Assembly (NCBI GenBank): GCA_020465985.1
Contig: JAANYP010002939.1
Span: 189,501-253,500, forward strand
Length of the DNA stretch: 64,000 nucleotides
Source: Centrapalus pauciflorus
Taxonomy: Eukaryota; Streptophyta; Magnoliopsida; Asterales; Asteraceae
Reading direction: 5' to 3'
The position numbers and the translations under genes are program-made. The notes beneath the pieces were generated by a model. The model was given only the letters and a program-made list of their open reading frames with translations. It ran no database searches and was not told the DNA's origin. This document shows, in pieces, positions 44,635-54,009 of this stretch; position 1 is the first letter of the stretch, and each line of letters opens with the position of its first letter.

Positions 44635-44952
44635 TGATGGATTAATCTCGATCATCACAAAAAGAAAGTATTAATATTAATATGTTACTCATTTACGTAA
44701 TAGTTTACAGTATGTTGTACAAATATGTAATTAAGAATAGTATAGGGACTGAATTGCAATTAGACATAGTATGAAGGGTTATGATGGTTAATGAATCATC
44801 GTGACTTTTCCAAAAAGACATCAACGAACAGTCACAGTCGTTCGTAGGCACCTTTTCGTCTAGTATAAATAGGAATCCAAGTCAAAGGATTTTCACTGTG
44901 TAAATTCCATAATTATAATACAATTTCTGTTTGATGTATATTTTTCCCAACA
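44635..44952 (+). mobile_element. CopA 3' LTR
   Basis: Starts TGATGGATTAAT, ends TTTTTCCCAACA. Matches 20134-20456 with about 20 differences by eye. Followed by AAGAG. The next 230 bases (44953-45179) show nothing. Confidence 0.87.
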
Positions 44953-45179
44953 AAGAGAACAATTTATTTTTTCCAATGTCTTGCCACCGTAAATAGAAAA
45001 TACGTTAAATAGGTTTCGATTATCTACTCTTTCAAACGATCATACTGCTTGTCCATTTATTTTATCAAATCAACGAGCTATAAAGACTTAATCAGATTTT
45101 GTACTATGGAATGAAATATATATATGTTATTTTTAACCAATGACAGTTACACATGGTACTAAAAATGAAAAAAAAAATA

Positions 45180-45395
45180 AAACTATATACTTGATTCTCA
45201 CTTAGAGAATAAAAGGGTATTATAACTAAAGTTTAGAATTTCATACTTGCTGCAGCCAAAACTCACACTTAAAGAATTTGGCATATAATTGTTCATTGCG
45301 AAGAAGTTCAAGTAGCTCTCGAAGGTAAATGACATGTTCCGTTCCTGTCTTAGAATAGACCAAAATGTCATCGACGAAGACAATAAGGGACTTAT
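45180..45395 (-). pseudogene. Chr2 RT fragment, 3' piece
   Basis: Minus strand gives LIVFVDDILVYSKT, then YLRELLELLRNEQ and KCEFWLQQ, the chromovirus RT after the catalytic motif. The preceding piece of the same gene lies at 46915-47001, so the telomere-like tract 45396-46526 separates them. Confidence 0.8.
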
Positions 45396-46526
45396 AACCC
45401 CAAACTTAAACCCTTAACAAAATCCTAAACCCTAACCTTAATCCCTAAACCAATCCCTAAACCTTAACCCTAAACCCTAACCCTAAATCAAACCCTAACC
45501 CTAAACACTAAACCCTAACCTGAAATCCTAAACACTAAACCATAATACTAAACCCTATACCAAACCCTAAACCTTAACCCCAAACCCTAACCCTTAAACC
45601 TTAACCCCAATGCGTAACCCTATACCTAATCCTACCCCTAACCCAAAACCTAAGCCTAAACCCTAAACCTAAACTCTAAACCCTACACCTAAACCCTAAA
45701 CCGTAGACCCTAACCCTGACCAAAACCCTAAAGCAAATCCTAAACCCTAACCCTAACCACAAACTCTAAACCCTACCCCTAAACCTTAACCTAACCTTAA
45801 ACCCTAAACCCTAACCCTAAATCAAAACCTTAAACCTAAACCCCAAAGATAACCTTAAACCCCTAAACCCTAACTTAAACATAAACCCTAAACCCTAACC
45901 TAACCCTAACCCTAAACCCTAACCCTACCCTAAAGCCTAACCCTAATCCTGACCCTAACCGTGGACTTAACCGTAAACCCTGAACCCAAACCTTAACCAT
46001 AAACCCTTACCCTAACCCCTTAAAACCTAAACCCAAAACTTAAACCCTTAACCAAACCCTAAACCCTAACCGTAATCCCTAAAACTTAAGTCCAAACCCT
46101 AAACCCTAACCCTAAATCAAACCCTAACCGTAAACACTAACCCTAAATCTTAAACACTAGACCCTAATCCTAAACCCTAAATCCTAACCCTAAACCCTAA
46201 TCTCAAACCCTAAACCTTAAACCCTAAGCCTAAACCCTAATGCGTAACTCTATCCCTAATCGTAACCCTAACCCAAGACCTAAGCTTAAAACCCTAAACC
46301 TAAACTCTAAACCCTACACCTAAACCCTAAACCATAGACCCTTACCCTAACCCTAAACCCTAACCCCAAACTCTAAACCTTAACCCTAAACCCTAAACCA
46401 AAACCCTAAACTTAACCTTAAACCTAACCCTAAACCATAATCCCTACACCCTAAACCAAAACCCTAACCCTAAACCAAACCCTAAACCCTAACCTTAACC
46501 CTAAACCCTAACCCTAAACCCTAAAA
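45396..46526 (+). repeat. Telomere-like repeat tract 1 (CCCTAAA)
   Basis: About 1.13 kb of degenerate CCCTAAA and CCCTAA units on the plus strand, mixed with CCTAAC, CCTTAA and CCAAAC variants. The Arabidopsis-type plant telomere unit is TTTAGGG. It starts right next to an RT codon run and ends at AAAATATT. Confidence 0.93.
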
Positions 46527-46914
46527 TATTAGATAATGATAAATGTAATTATTATTTAATAATGACAAATGTTAAATAGACTTAATGATTTATTGATATT
46601 TATAGACTTTTAAAAATAATAAATTGTATCTTTTTTTATATTATTTGTATTATCTTTTCAGATGAAACGTAGAGCTAGGCGATACGTACGTAAAAATATG
46701 TGGTTTCGTTTATTATACATATTGATAGATATAGATATTCATAACACATGAAACAGATTTTAATTTTCAGAGTAAAAAGAATAAAAAAATATTCAATTAA
46801 ATAATAAGAGGTCTTTATAGCACAAACATGCATAATAGTGTAGGTCGCAGACTCGCAGCAAGCACAACAAAATTGGTTATATTTATAATTGAGTCGAACA
46901 TGTATAAGATATTC
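46527..46914. other. Short unknown stretch inside Chr2
   Basis: AT-rich, unrelated to pol. A 56-bp unit with ATTGGTTATATTTATAATTG is duplicated at about 46862 and 46918. Confidence 0.5.
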
Positions 46915-47001
46915 CAAAATTGGTTATATTTATAATTGAGTCGAGCATGTATAACGGACTTGTCGAGCGTAAGGCGACATCCTCGATACATCAAGTCCAT
47001 A
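46915..47001 (-). pseudogene. Chr2 RT fragment, middle piece
   Basis: Minus strand gives DLMYRGCRLTLDKSVI, the segment that should follow the AFM residues at the end of the Chr2 fragment at 56198. Chr1 inserted exactly between them. The piece ends where it should lead into the catalytic block, found instead at 45395. Confidence 0.82.
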
Positions 47002-49200
47002 TGTGACACCCTTGCCACTTTAACCACCAATAACAATTCACCCAGGATTATTCACCAACAAACAGATAACATAATGATCTGATAGCTTAATTAAAGTGCG
47101 GAAGCAAAATACATAAATAAAAGTATTACAACTGAGTCTAACACCCTACGGTGCTACAAAGGTTACACGTCTAAGTCTACCAACTCAAATTATTACATTA
47201 TCCCAAATTCATTACAACAGAATTTTCATAAACCAAATACCAAAGTAAACGGTAGAAATCTTCAAATACTTCAATAGATTTCCTAGCTAGATGGTCCAGC
47301 TGCGGATTTCCCTTTTCCTGTAAAAATTCAACAACTGAAGGGGTAAGCTAAAGCTTAGTGAATACCATATGATTTTACACATTCTACAAATCATTATGAT
47401 GCCACCCAGGGTAACCGCGGTAACACATACTGTATACCCCACACGTACTCCAAGTACGCAAACCCGAGCCGCAGCTCCTTCGAGCTGACACTCGGCATAA
47501 GAATAACCAACCATCTGAGGCAGACATTACATCGGGGATGACCTACTGTCTATCCTGACCACAGAGGTGTCAAACTCTTGGTCATATAGCACAGTAACAT
47601 CAGAGTACAGATGCGACCACGCAGGTCCATCAAAAGGATGCACAACAAATGAACGGACATGCAACAAGTATGAATGTGCATCAACATATACGCATGTTAG
47701 TAGAATGCCAAACGAATATGAAACAACATGCCTCAGCAGGCAATGCAAACATAATGCAGATGCAGCAATGTTAAAATCAAAGGTACTCACAGTGGGTGCG
47801 TTATTAAACTTCAGATTAATATTATTTCTCCTCGGAATTTCAACCGGATCCACAAAGTACCCCACTGTGGGTTAAACAACACCACAAGGGACCTGTTAAT
47901 TCAGTTGTAACAACACATTGTGCCAATAACTTGTTTAATTTCACAAAACTTAATTTTATAATTATTGCAAAGTTTGGTCCCAATTTCAGATCTATGTCCG
48001 AATTCGGATCCCACCCGAATTCGGACCCCCAGTTCGGATTCCACATAAATCCCAATTCGGTCCACATATATATATAAGTCCCAATTCGGACTCCATTAAT
48101 TTCGGACCATATCCGAATTCCAACTCTTATGATATTTTACCATTTTGATTATCACATTTCGGACCAAAAGCCAAATTCGGGCCCATCCAAATTCGGTCCC
48201 CAACCGAATTCGGATCCCCATCCAAATTCCAATACTTAGAAATATTTTGCTAATTTTGTACATCAACATTTCGGATCCTGTCCGAATTCGGTCCGGATCC
48301 GAGTTCCTGCCAGATCCGAATTCGGACATCCGAGTTCATATTGGTGCAGTCTTGATATTTTCCAGATTTAATCCAAGTCATTTTTGGTACTAATTCAATG
48401 CTCGAAATAATTTATGCCAACATAAAATACACTTGATTACAACCATTTTAACACTATTATTAACACCTTTACATGCCAAACTCACTCCTTTTTGATCCTT
48501 TTTGTTCAACCGTCGAACACATACCAAGAACACACACTAAATTTTTAAAAATCATACTTTCGGGTTGAATCAAGACCTGAAACTTTGTACATAGCATCTT
48601 ATACACTCGATTTACATGAATCCATGATAACATAACACATGCATTGACATTTGAAATCAAAATCAGTGATTCAAAGTTCATCCAAAACCAAACCAAAATA
48701 TTCAATAATCCGAAATATAGAAGATTTTTACCTCAAATCTTCAATTGGAGTGTTTATAGATCCTTCTTTGTGACTTGAATCCAAACTTTTAGCTTCAAAT
48801 TCCAATTTTTTTTTTATGACCTTTGATCGTTTTTTTTTTTTAGAGAGAGAGAGCCGAGAGAGAATAGAAGTTTAGAGAGAGAGAGAGCAATATTTCAAAT
48901 GAAAGATTATAAGTCTTTCATTCTCCTCTTTCATCTATTGGCACATTTCACCCCTTCACTTATCCGGTTCCATAAAATACTGATTTTTATAAAATAAAGT
49001 ATTCCATCTTTATTTTATTTTCCTTAACAATTATTAATAATTTATTCACTTAAATAACTTTAAATTTCTCAATTTCTAATTACAGCAACCAACTTTATAA
49101 TCAACCCAAATTTCGTACCAACTTTCATAATTCAACTTAAATTACAAATTTAAACTTAATAAACTTCAAAATATAATAATTTAACTCCGAGGATGTTACA
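47002..49200 (-). mobile_element. Chr1 3' LTR
   Basis: 2199 bp, minus strand from TGTAACATCCTCGG (49200) to GGTGTCACA (47002). GA runs at 48842-48890 lie near the presumed start of transcription, and a cluster of about fifteen TTCGG/CCGAA words, many as CCGAATTCGG, lies at 47995-48330. Small frames within it are products of these repeats. Confidence 0.95.
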
Positions 49201-49236
49201 GCATGGGCTCCACCACGCTAAACTTCGTCCTCAAAG

Positions 49237-49422
49237 TTACTCAGGTTCGAACAGTTTCGGATACTTCTTCAACATTTCTGCTTTTGTTTCCCACGTATGA
49301 TTCGCTCCCTTATGATGCTTCCAACGTACAAGCACCATTTCTATCTCTTTGCTCCTTAATTTCTTCACTTTTGTGTCTAACACACACTCCGGCTCTTCAA
49401 CATACCGGAGCCTTTCATCAAT
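49237..49422 (-). pseudogene. Chr1 chromodomain, cut off by a stop codon
   Basis: 61 codons in the same frame as pol, after a TAG at 49423-49425. It has the chromodomain pattern: YVEEP near the start, KVKKLRSKEI, VRWK and TWE, and ends FEPE before TAA at 49237. Chromodomains of this type follow integrase and bind modified histones to steer integration. Here it is lost unless the TAG is read through. The stop is a single-base change from CAG. Confidence 0.85.
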
Positions 49423-52170
49423 CTACAACTCAGTGTGGTCAGCCCAATCTTCGTTTTCGGTTGTAAACGACTTTCTAAGGTTCCCCACATGGAACACCGG
49501 GTGTATGCCCGACATTTCTTCAGGCATCTCCAAACGATATGATTGGTTCCCAACTTTCTCTATTATCTTAAATGGTCCGATGAATCTCGGAGCCAACTTT
49601 CCTCTTTTTACAAAACGTGTAACACCTCTCATAGGTGACACCTTCAAATAAACCCAATCATTCACCTCAAAGCTGATTGGTTTGTGCCTTCTATCGTAAT
49701 AACTTTTCTGGCGATCCTGGGCCGCCTTCATATTCTGTCTTACCAATTGTATCTTCTCATTTGTCTCCTGCAATAATGCTGGCCCAGCAATCGGCGTTTC
49801 ACCGGTTTCCCTCCAACACGTAGGAGTCCTACACCTTCTCCCATACAATGCCTCAAACGGCGCTTTCTTGATCGTCGCGTGGTAACTGTTATTATACGAA
49901 AACTCGATCAGTGGCAAATGATCGTCCCAATTGCCACCGAGGTCTAATACACACGCCCGCATCATATCTTCAAGTGTTAGGATGGTCCTTTCACTTTGAC
50001 CATCGGTTTGCGGACGGTAAGCCGTACTCATAGCAATCCTCGTTCCTAACCCTTCTTGTAATGCCGACCAGAAGTTGGAAGTAAATCGGCTGTCCCGATC
50101 CGATACAATAGACTTAGGCACTCCATGCCTAGAAGCAATCTCGTTCATATAAATCTGAGCTAACTTCTCCAGCGAATAACTTTCACGAATCGGTATGAAG
50201 TGAGCCGACTTAGTTAACCGATCCACTATTACCCAAACTGCATCGTGTTGTCGCTTAGTCTTCGGCAGCTTTGTAACAAAATCCATTGTAATGTGCTCCC
50301 ACTTCCATTCCGGTATAGGAAGCGGTTGCATACTACCGTACGGTTGCTGATGTTCGGCCTTTACCAATCGACAAGTTCGACATCTTTCTACATATTGCCC
50401 TATGTCTTTCTTTAATCCGGGCCACCAGAAGTCTGCTTTCAGCTCGTTGTACATCTTTGTGCTCCCGGGATGTACAGAAAACTTAGACTGATGAGCTTCT
50501 TCTATTATCACATTTCTCATGCCTCCATACTTTGGCACCCAGATTCTCCCATATATACCTTTCAAACCCGATTCACTTGTTTCCATATCCTTAATCTGTG
50601 CTCTTATATCCTCAGCACCAACATTTTCGTCTTTCAAGGCTTCCTCTTGAGCGGCCTTGACATCATCAATAATAGTGGAGGTTAACATCGTGGACGTCAT
50701 CATGTAACAGCAATCCTTAGCATATGCTTTGCGACTCAAAGCATCGGCTACCACGTTAGCCTTTCCAGGATGGTAAAGGATCTCACAGTCATAATCCTTT
50801 ATTAGTTCCATCGAACGTCTCTGTCTCATGTTAAGTTCTTTCTGGCTGAAGATGTATTTCAAACTCTTATGATCTGTATATAACTGACACTTAGTTCCAT
50901 AGAGATAGTGTCTCCACAGTTTCAGTGCAAAAGTAACTGCAGTCAATTCCAAGTCATGAGTCGAGTAGTTCTTTTCATGCTGCTTAAGTTGTCTTGAGGC
51001 ATACGCAATTACTTTCCAGCGCTGCATCAATACCGCACCAAGTCCCAACCTCGAAGCATCCGTGTATACAACAAAGTCCTCATTACCCTCTGGTAGGGCA
51101 AGTATCGGTGCTTCACTTAACGTCTTTTTCAAAATATCAAACGCCTCCTGCTGCACAGTTTCCCATACAAACGGTGCATTCTTCATTGTTAACATAGTTA
51201 AAGGGACTGCAATCTTTGAAAAGTCCTTAATGAACCTCCTATAATAGCCCGCCAGCCCAAGGAAACTTCTGACTTCCGTAGCTGAACGAGGCGGCTCCCA
51301 ATTTCTTACCGCTTCTACCTTAGCCGGATCTACAGAAATTCCGGCCCCCGATATCACATGTCCCAAAAATTGAATCTGTTGCAGCCAAAACTCACATTTT
51401 GAGAACTTGGCATACAACCTTTCCTTTCTTAACAATTCCAATAACTCTTTTAGATGATCAGCGTGTTCGGCTTCAGACTTTGAATACACCAAAATGTCAT
51501 CTATAAAAACAATTACCGACTTGTCCAACATCGGTCTGCAAACTCGGTTCATCAAATCCATAAAGACAGCCGGGGCATTGGTTAACCCAAAAGGCATAAC
51601 CAAGAACTCGTAATGCCCGTAACGTGTCCTAAAAGCTGTCTTAGGCACATCTTCTTCTCGAACCGTCAGCTGATAATATCCCGACCTTAGGTCAATCTTA
51701 GAAAAGACACACGCCCCGTGTAACTGGTCAAACAAGTCATCTATCCGTGGCAACGGATACTTGTTCTTGATTGTCAATTTATTCAGCTCCCGGTAATCGA
51801 TACACATCCTCATTGTGCCATCTTTCTTCTTAACAAATAACACCGGAGCTCCCCACGGCGATGAACTTGGTCGAATAAAGCCCTTGTCCAACAACTCCTG
51901 GAGTTGTGTCATCATCTCTTTCATCTCGGCTGGGGCAAGGCGATAAGGAGAACGAGCTACCGGTGCAGCTCCAGGGATCAGATCAATTCTAAATTCCACT
52001 TGTCTCTCAGGCGGCACGCCAGACAAGTCTTCCGGAAACACATCCGGGAATTGTGAAACAACAGGCACATCGGCCAACGTCTTCTTCTCAGCCTTAGCAT
52101 CAATAGCATATGCTAAATAGGCGTCACATCCCTTTGCAACAAGCTTTCGGGCTTTTGCAATAGTCAGCAA
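49423..52170 (-). CDS. Chr1 Pol: RT, RNase H, integrase
   Basis: 915 codons, uninterrupted. RT has KKDGTMRMCIDYRELN near 120 and FIDDILVYS near 221. RNase H has YTDAS near 370. The integrase has an H-H-C-C finger (HPGSTKMYNELKADFWWPG, CRTC) near 560-595, catalytic D near 622 (ITMDFVTKLP), D near 692 (SDRDSRF) and E near 721 (TDGQSERT). The C-terminus has GPFKIIEKVGNQSYRLEMP and HPVFHVGNLRK, the module that precedes a chromodomain. The first Met is not the natural start: the frame continues upstream into the protease-RT linker, overlapping gag by 7 bases in the -1 frame. All catalytic residues are kept. Confidence 0.96.
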   Translation of the reverse strand: MLTIAKARKLVAKGCDAYLAYAIDAKAEKKTLADVPVVSQFPDVFPEDLSGVPPERQVEFRIDLIPGAAPVARSPYRLAPAEMKEMMTQLQELLDKGFIRPSSSPWGAPVLFVKKKDGTMRMCIDYRELNKLTIKNKYPLPRIDDLFDQLHGACVFSKIDLRSGYYQLTVREEDVPKTAFRTRYGHYEFLVMPFGLTNAPAVFMDLMNRVCRPMLDKSVIVFIDDILVYSKSEAEHADHLKELLELLRKERLYAKFSKCEFWLQQIQFLGHVISGAGISVDPAKVEAVRNWEPPRSATEVRSFLGLAGYYRRFIKDFSKIAVPLTMLTMKNAPFVWETVQQEAFDILKKTLSEAPILALPEGNEDFVVYTDASRLGLGAVLMQRWKVIAYASRQLKQHEKNYSTHDLELTAVTFALKLWRHYLYGTKCQLYTDHKSLKYIFSQKELNMRQRRSMELIKDYDCEILYHPGKANVVADALSRKAYAKDCCYMMTSTMLTSTIIDDVKAAQEEALKDENVGAEDIRAQIKDMETSESGLKGIYGRIWVPKYGGMRNVIIEEAHQSKFSVHPGSTKMYNELKADFWWPGLKKDIGQYVERCRTCRLVKAEHQQPYGSMQPLPIPEWKWEHITMDFVTKLPKTKRQHDAVWVIVDRLTKSAHFIPIRESYSLEKLAQIYMNEIASRHGVPKSIVSDRDSRFTSNFWSALQEGLGTRIAMSTAYRPQTDGQSERTILTLEDMMRACVLDLGGNWDDHLPLIEFSYNNSYHATIKKAPFEALYGRRCRTPTCWRETGETPIAGPALLQETNEKIQLVRQNMKAAQDRQKSYYDRRHKPISFEVNDWVYLKVSPMRGVTRFVKRGKLAPRFIGPFKIIEKVGNQSYRLEMPEEMSGIHPVFHVGNLRKSFTTENEDWADHTEL

Positions 52171-53801
52171 ACATAGATCCCCACTTCTCCTATCCCCGTA
52201 AATACAGATCTCACGCCCTCCGGAGTAGTTATCTTTATCATCCGCTTCTTACATACTATGTGGGCTTCGTTCTCTATCAACCAATCCATCCCGATAATTA
52301 CATCAAATTCACTTAACTCGATCGGAATCAAGTCCAAATTGAAGACTACATCTTCAATCACTAGGGTGCAGTTACGGTATACATGATCTACTTTGACTAG
52401 AGTATTACTAGCAGTTTCAATATCTAGTACAGCAGATAACTTTGATAAAGGCATAGACAATTGTTGAGCAAACATAGTAGATACAAACGATCTATTGGCA
52501 CCTGAGTCAAATAACACTCTTGCAGGTAAAGAGTTTACAATAAACATACCCGTGACTACCTCCGGGTTTTCCCTAGCCTCCTCTACAGTGATTTGAAAGG
52601 CACGAGCCGGTGCCCTTTGTGACTGACCCCGACCCCGGTTAACTGAACCACCGCTTGAACCTCCCGAAGATCGTGTTGATGTTGGAGCAACAGCTGCTGG
52701 AGCATTCTTTCGACAATTTCTACTATAGTGCCCCCACACTCCACATTTATGGCAGGCATCTGATCTTCGTGGGCATTCATTCTGAAAGTGACCCAACTCT
52801 CCGCAGCAAAAGCAAGCACGCCCGTTTGTACACTTGCCGAAGTGTTCTAGATGGCACTTATTACAATATTGCGGCTCGGTGTTGATAGAGTAAGCACGTG
52901 CGCGACCAGAAGAACTAGACTGTCGACGGAAGGACTGTTGCGGCGAGTACTGCGATGATCGTGAAGAACCAGAATAACCTCCTTCGCGTTGGCGTTTCGG
53001 TGGTGAAGGTTGAGTTGGATTAGCTGAAGCAGCAGCGGACCCCATCACGTAACCAGACATACTTAAAATTTGTTCCACATTTCTGGCGGCTTCCAATAGA
53101 CCAGCAAATGTGGGGTAGCGTACATTGCTCATTACCCTCCGAATCTCCAAATCAAGACCAGCCTCAAACCTGGTCACTTTTCTTTCCTCAGTATCCACTT
53201 GATGAGGCGCGAACAAACTCAGCCTCGTGAACTCTACCGCGTACTGGGACACAGACTTAGTCCCCTGAATCAGTGTCATGAATTTTGCCTCAAGTCTTCG
53301 GCGCTCATCGGCCGGGCAGTACTGCTGAGTGAAAACTTCAGTGAACTCAGCCCATTTCATTACAGCAACCTTCTTCATTGTTAGTGCATTCACCATCGAA
53401 TTCCACCACATTATTGCGTCTTTGGTGAACATGGCAGTAGCGAACCGGACCATATCCTTCTCAGCACAATCGCTGATTCGGAAAGTCCTTTCTGTAGCTG
53501 TTATCCACTCCAATGCAGTAACAGCATCACCCAACCCAGTAAACTCAACGGCTCCATTTCCCTTAAAGTCCTTGAAACGGCAACCCCTGGGCTTATTTGA
53601 TGACCCAGTGTTGTCACCTTGCTCGTCATCGTTTCCCTCTCTTTCCTTATTCTTTCTCTTCTCTTCTCTTCGCTTAGCTTCGGCCTCATCTCGAGCCCGA
53701 AACTGGTCCTGAATCATTCGATTTTGCTCAGCCATCATGGCTAGCATCATTTCCCTCGTCTCTTCTGGTGTCATTCCTCCTCCAGACATGTTCTGAAACA
53801 T
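52164..53801 (-). CDS. Chr1 Gag and protease
   Basis: 545 codons. It begins MFQNMSGGGMTPEETREMM. The Gag core has EWITATERTFRISDC and EFTEVFTQQYCPADERRRLEAKF (about 85-185). Three zinc-knuckle-like units lie at about 313-365: CNKCHLEHFGKC, CFCCGELGHFQNEC and CHKCGVWGHYSRNC. The aspartic protease has LFDSGANRSF near 430 and DVIIGMDWL near 500. The last 20 residues are out of frame: in the -1 frame the next codons give IYGDRRSGDL and run into pol. A one-base loss in the G run at about 52216-52219, or a programmed -1 shift there, explains the split. Confidence 0.95.
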   Translation of the reverse strand: MFQNMSGGGMTPEETREMMLAMMAEQNRMIQDQFRARDEAEAKRREEKRKNKEREGNDDEQGDNTGSSNKPRGCRFKDFKGNGAVEFTGLGDAVTALEWITATERTFRISDCAEKDMVRFATAMFTKDAIMWWNSMVNALTMKKVAVMKWAEFTEVFTQQYCPADERRRLEAKFMTLIQGTKSVSQYAVEFTRLSLFAPHQVDTEERKVTRFEAGLDLEIRRVMSNVRYPTFAGLLEAARNVEQILSMSGYVMGSAAASANPTQPSPPKRQREGGYSGSSRSSQYSPQQSFRRQSSSSGRARAYSINTEPQYCNKCHLEHFGKCTNGRACFCCGELGHFQNECPRRSDACHKCGVWGHYSRNCRKNAPAAVAPTSTRSSGGSSGGSVNRGRGQSQRAPARAFQITVEEARENPEVVTGMFIVNSLPARVLFDSGANRSFVSTMFAQQLSMPLSKLSAVLDIETASNTLVKVDHVYRNCTLVIEDVVFNLDLIPIELSEFDVIIGMDWLIENEAHIVCKKRMIKITTPEGVRSVFTGIGEVGIYVC

Positions 53802-53992
53802 GAAACATATAACTTATTTAGTAACATGTCATTTATTTATAGACACCACCCAATTGTCCCGTATGATAGTCAATATTCTTATGATTACTAGATCGTAACC
53901 TATCTTAGTTCAGATCATTACTTAGAATCACTACATGTCAACACTTAATGTTTGAGACCAAGACCTCACGGACACTTGAATCTCAAACTACT

Positions 53993-54004
53993 GCTCTGAT
54001 ACCA
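53993..54004 (-). promoter_or_regulatory. Chr1 primer binding site, tRNA-iMet
   Basis: TGGTATCAGAGC on the minus strand, five bases (GCGTA) after the LTR end at 54010. 53802-53992 is the short leader to gag. Confidence 0.93.
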
Positions 54005-54009
54005 TACGC

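Larger units (their letters stand above)
20134..44952 (+). mobile_element. CopA, gag-only Ty1/copia element, heavily invaded
   Basis: LTRs at 20134-20456 and 44635-44952, tRNA-iMet primer site at 20459-20470, gag pieces at 41626-42300 and 44433-44570, and a polypurine tract before the 3' LTR. No protease, RT or integrase on this strand belongs to it. The 24 kb between its LTRs is mostly CopB, Ath2 and a chromovirus solo LTR. The LTRs differ at roughly 20 places in 320 bp by eye, so it is older than its guests. The flanks (AATAT left, AAGAG right) do not form a duplication. Confidence 0.7.

Noticed and set aside
47287..48393. Frames of 75-112 codons within the Chr1 LTRs, repeated at 54535-55401
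   Set aside because: They are duplicated only because the LTR is duplicated, contain CCGAATTCGG repeat translations, and are not kept in the older solo LTR.
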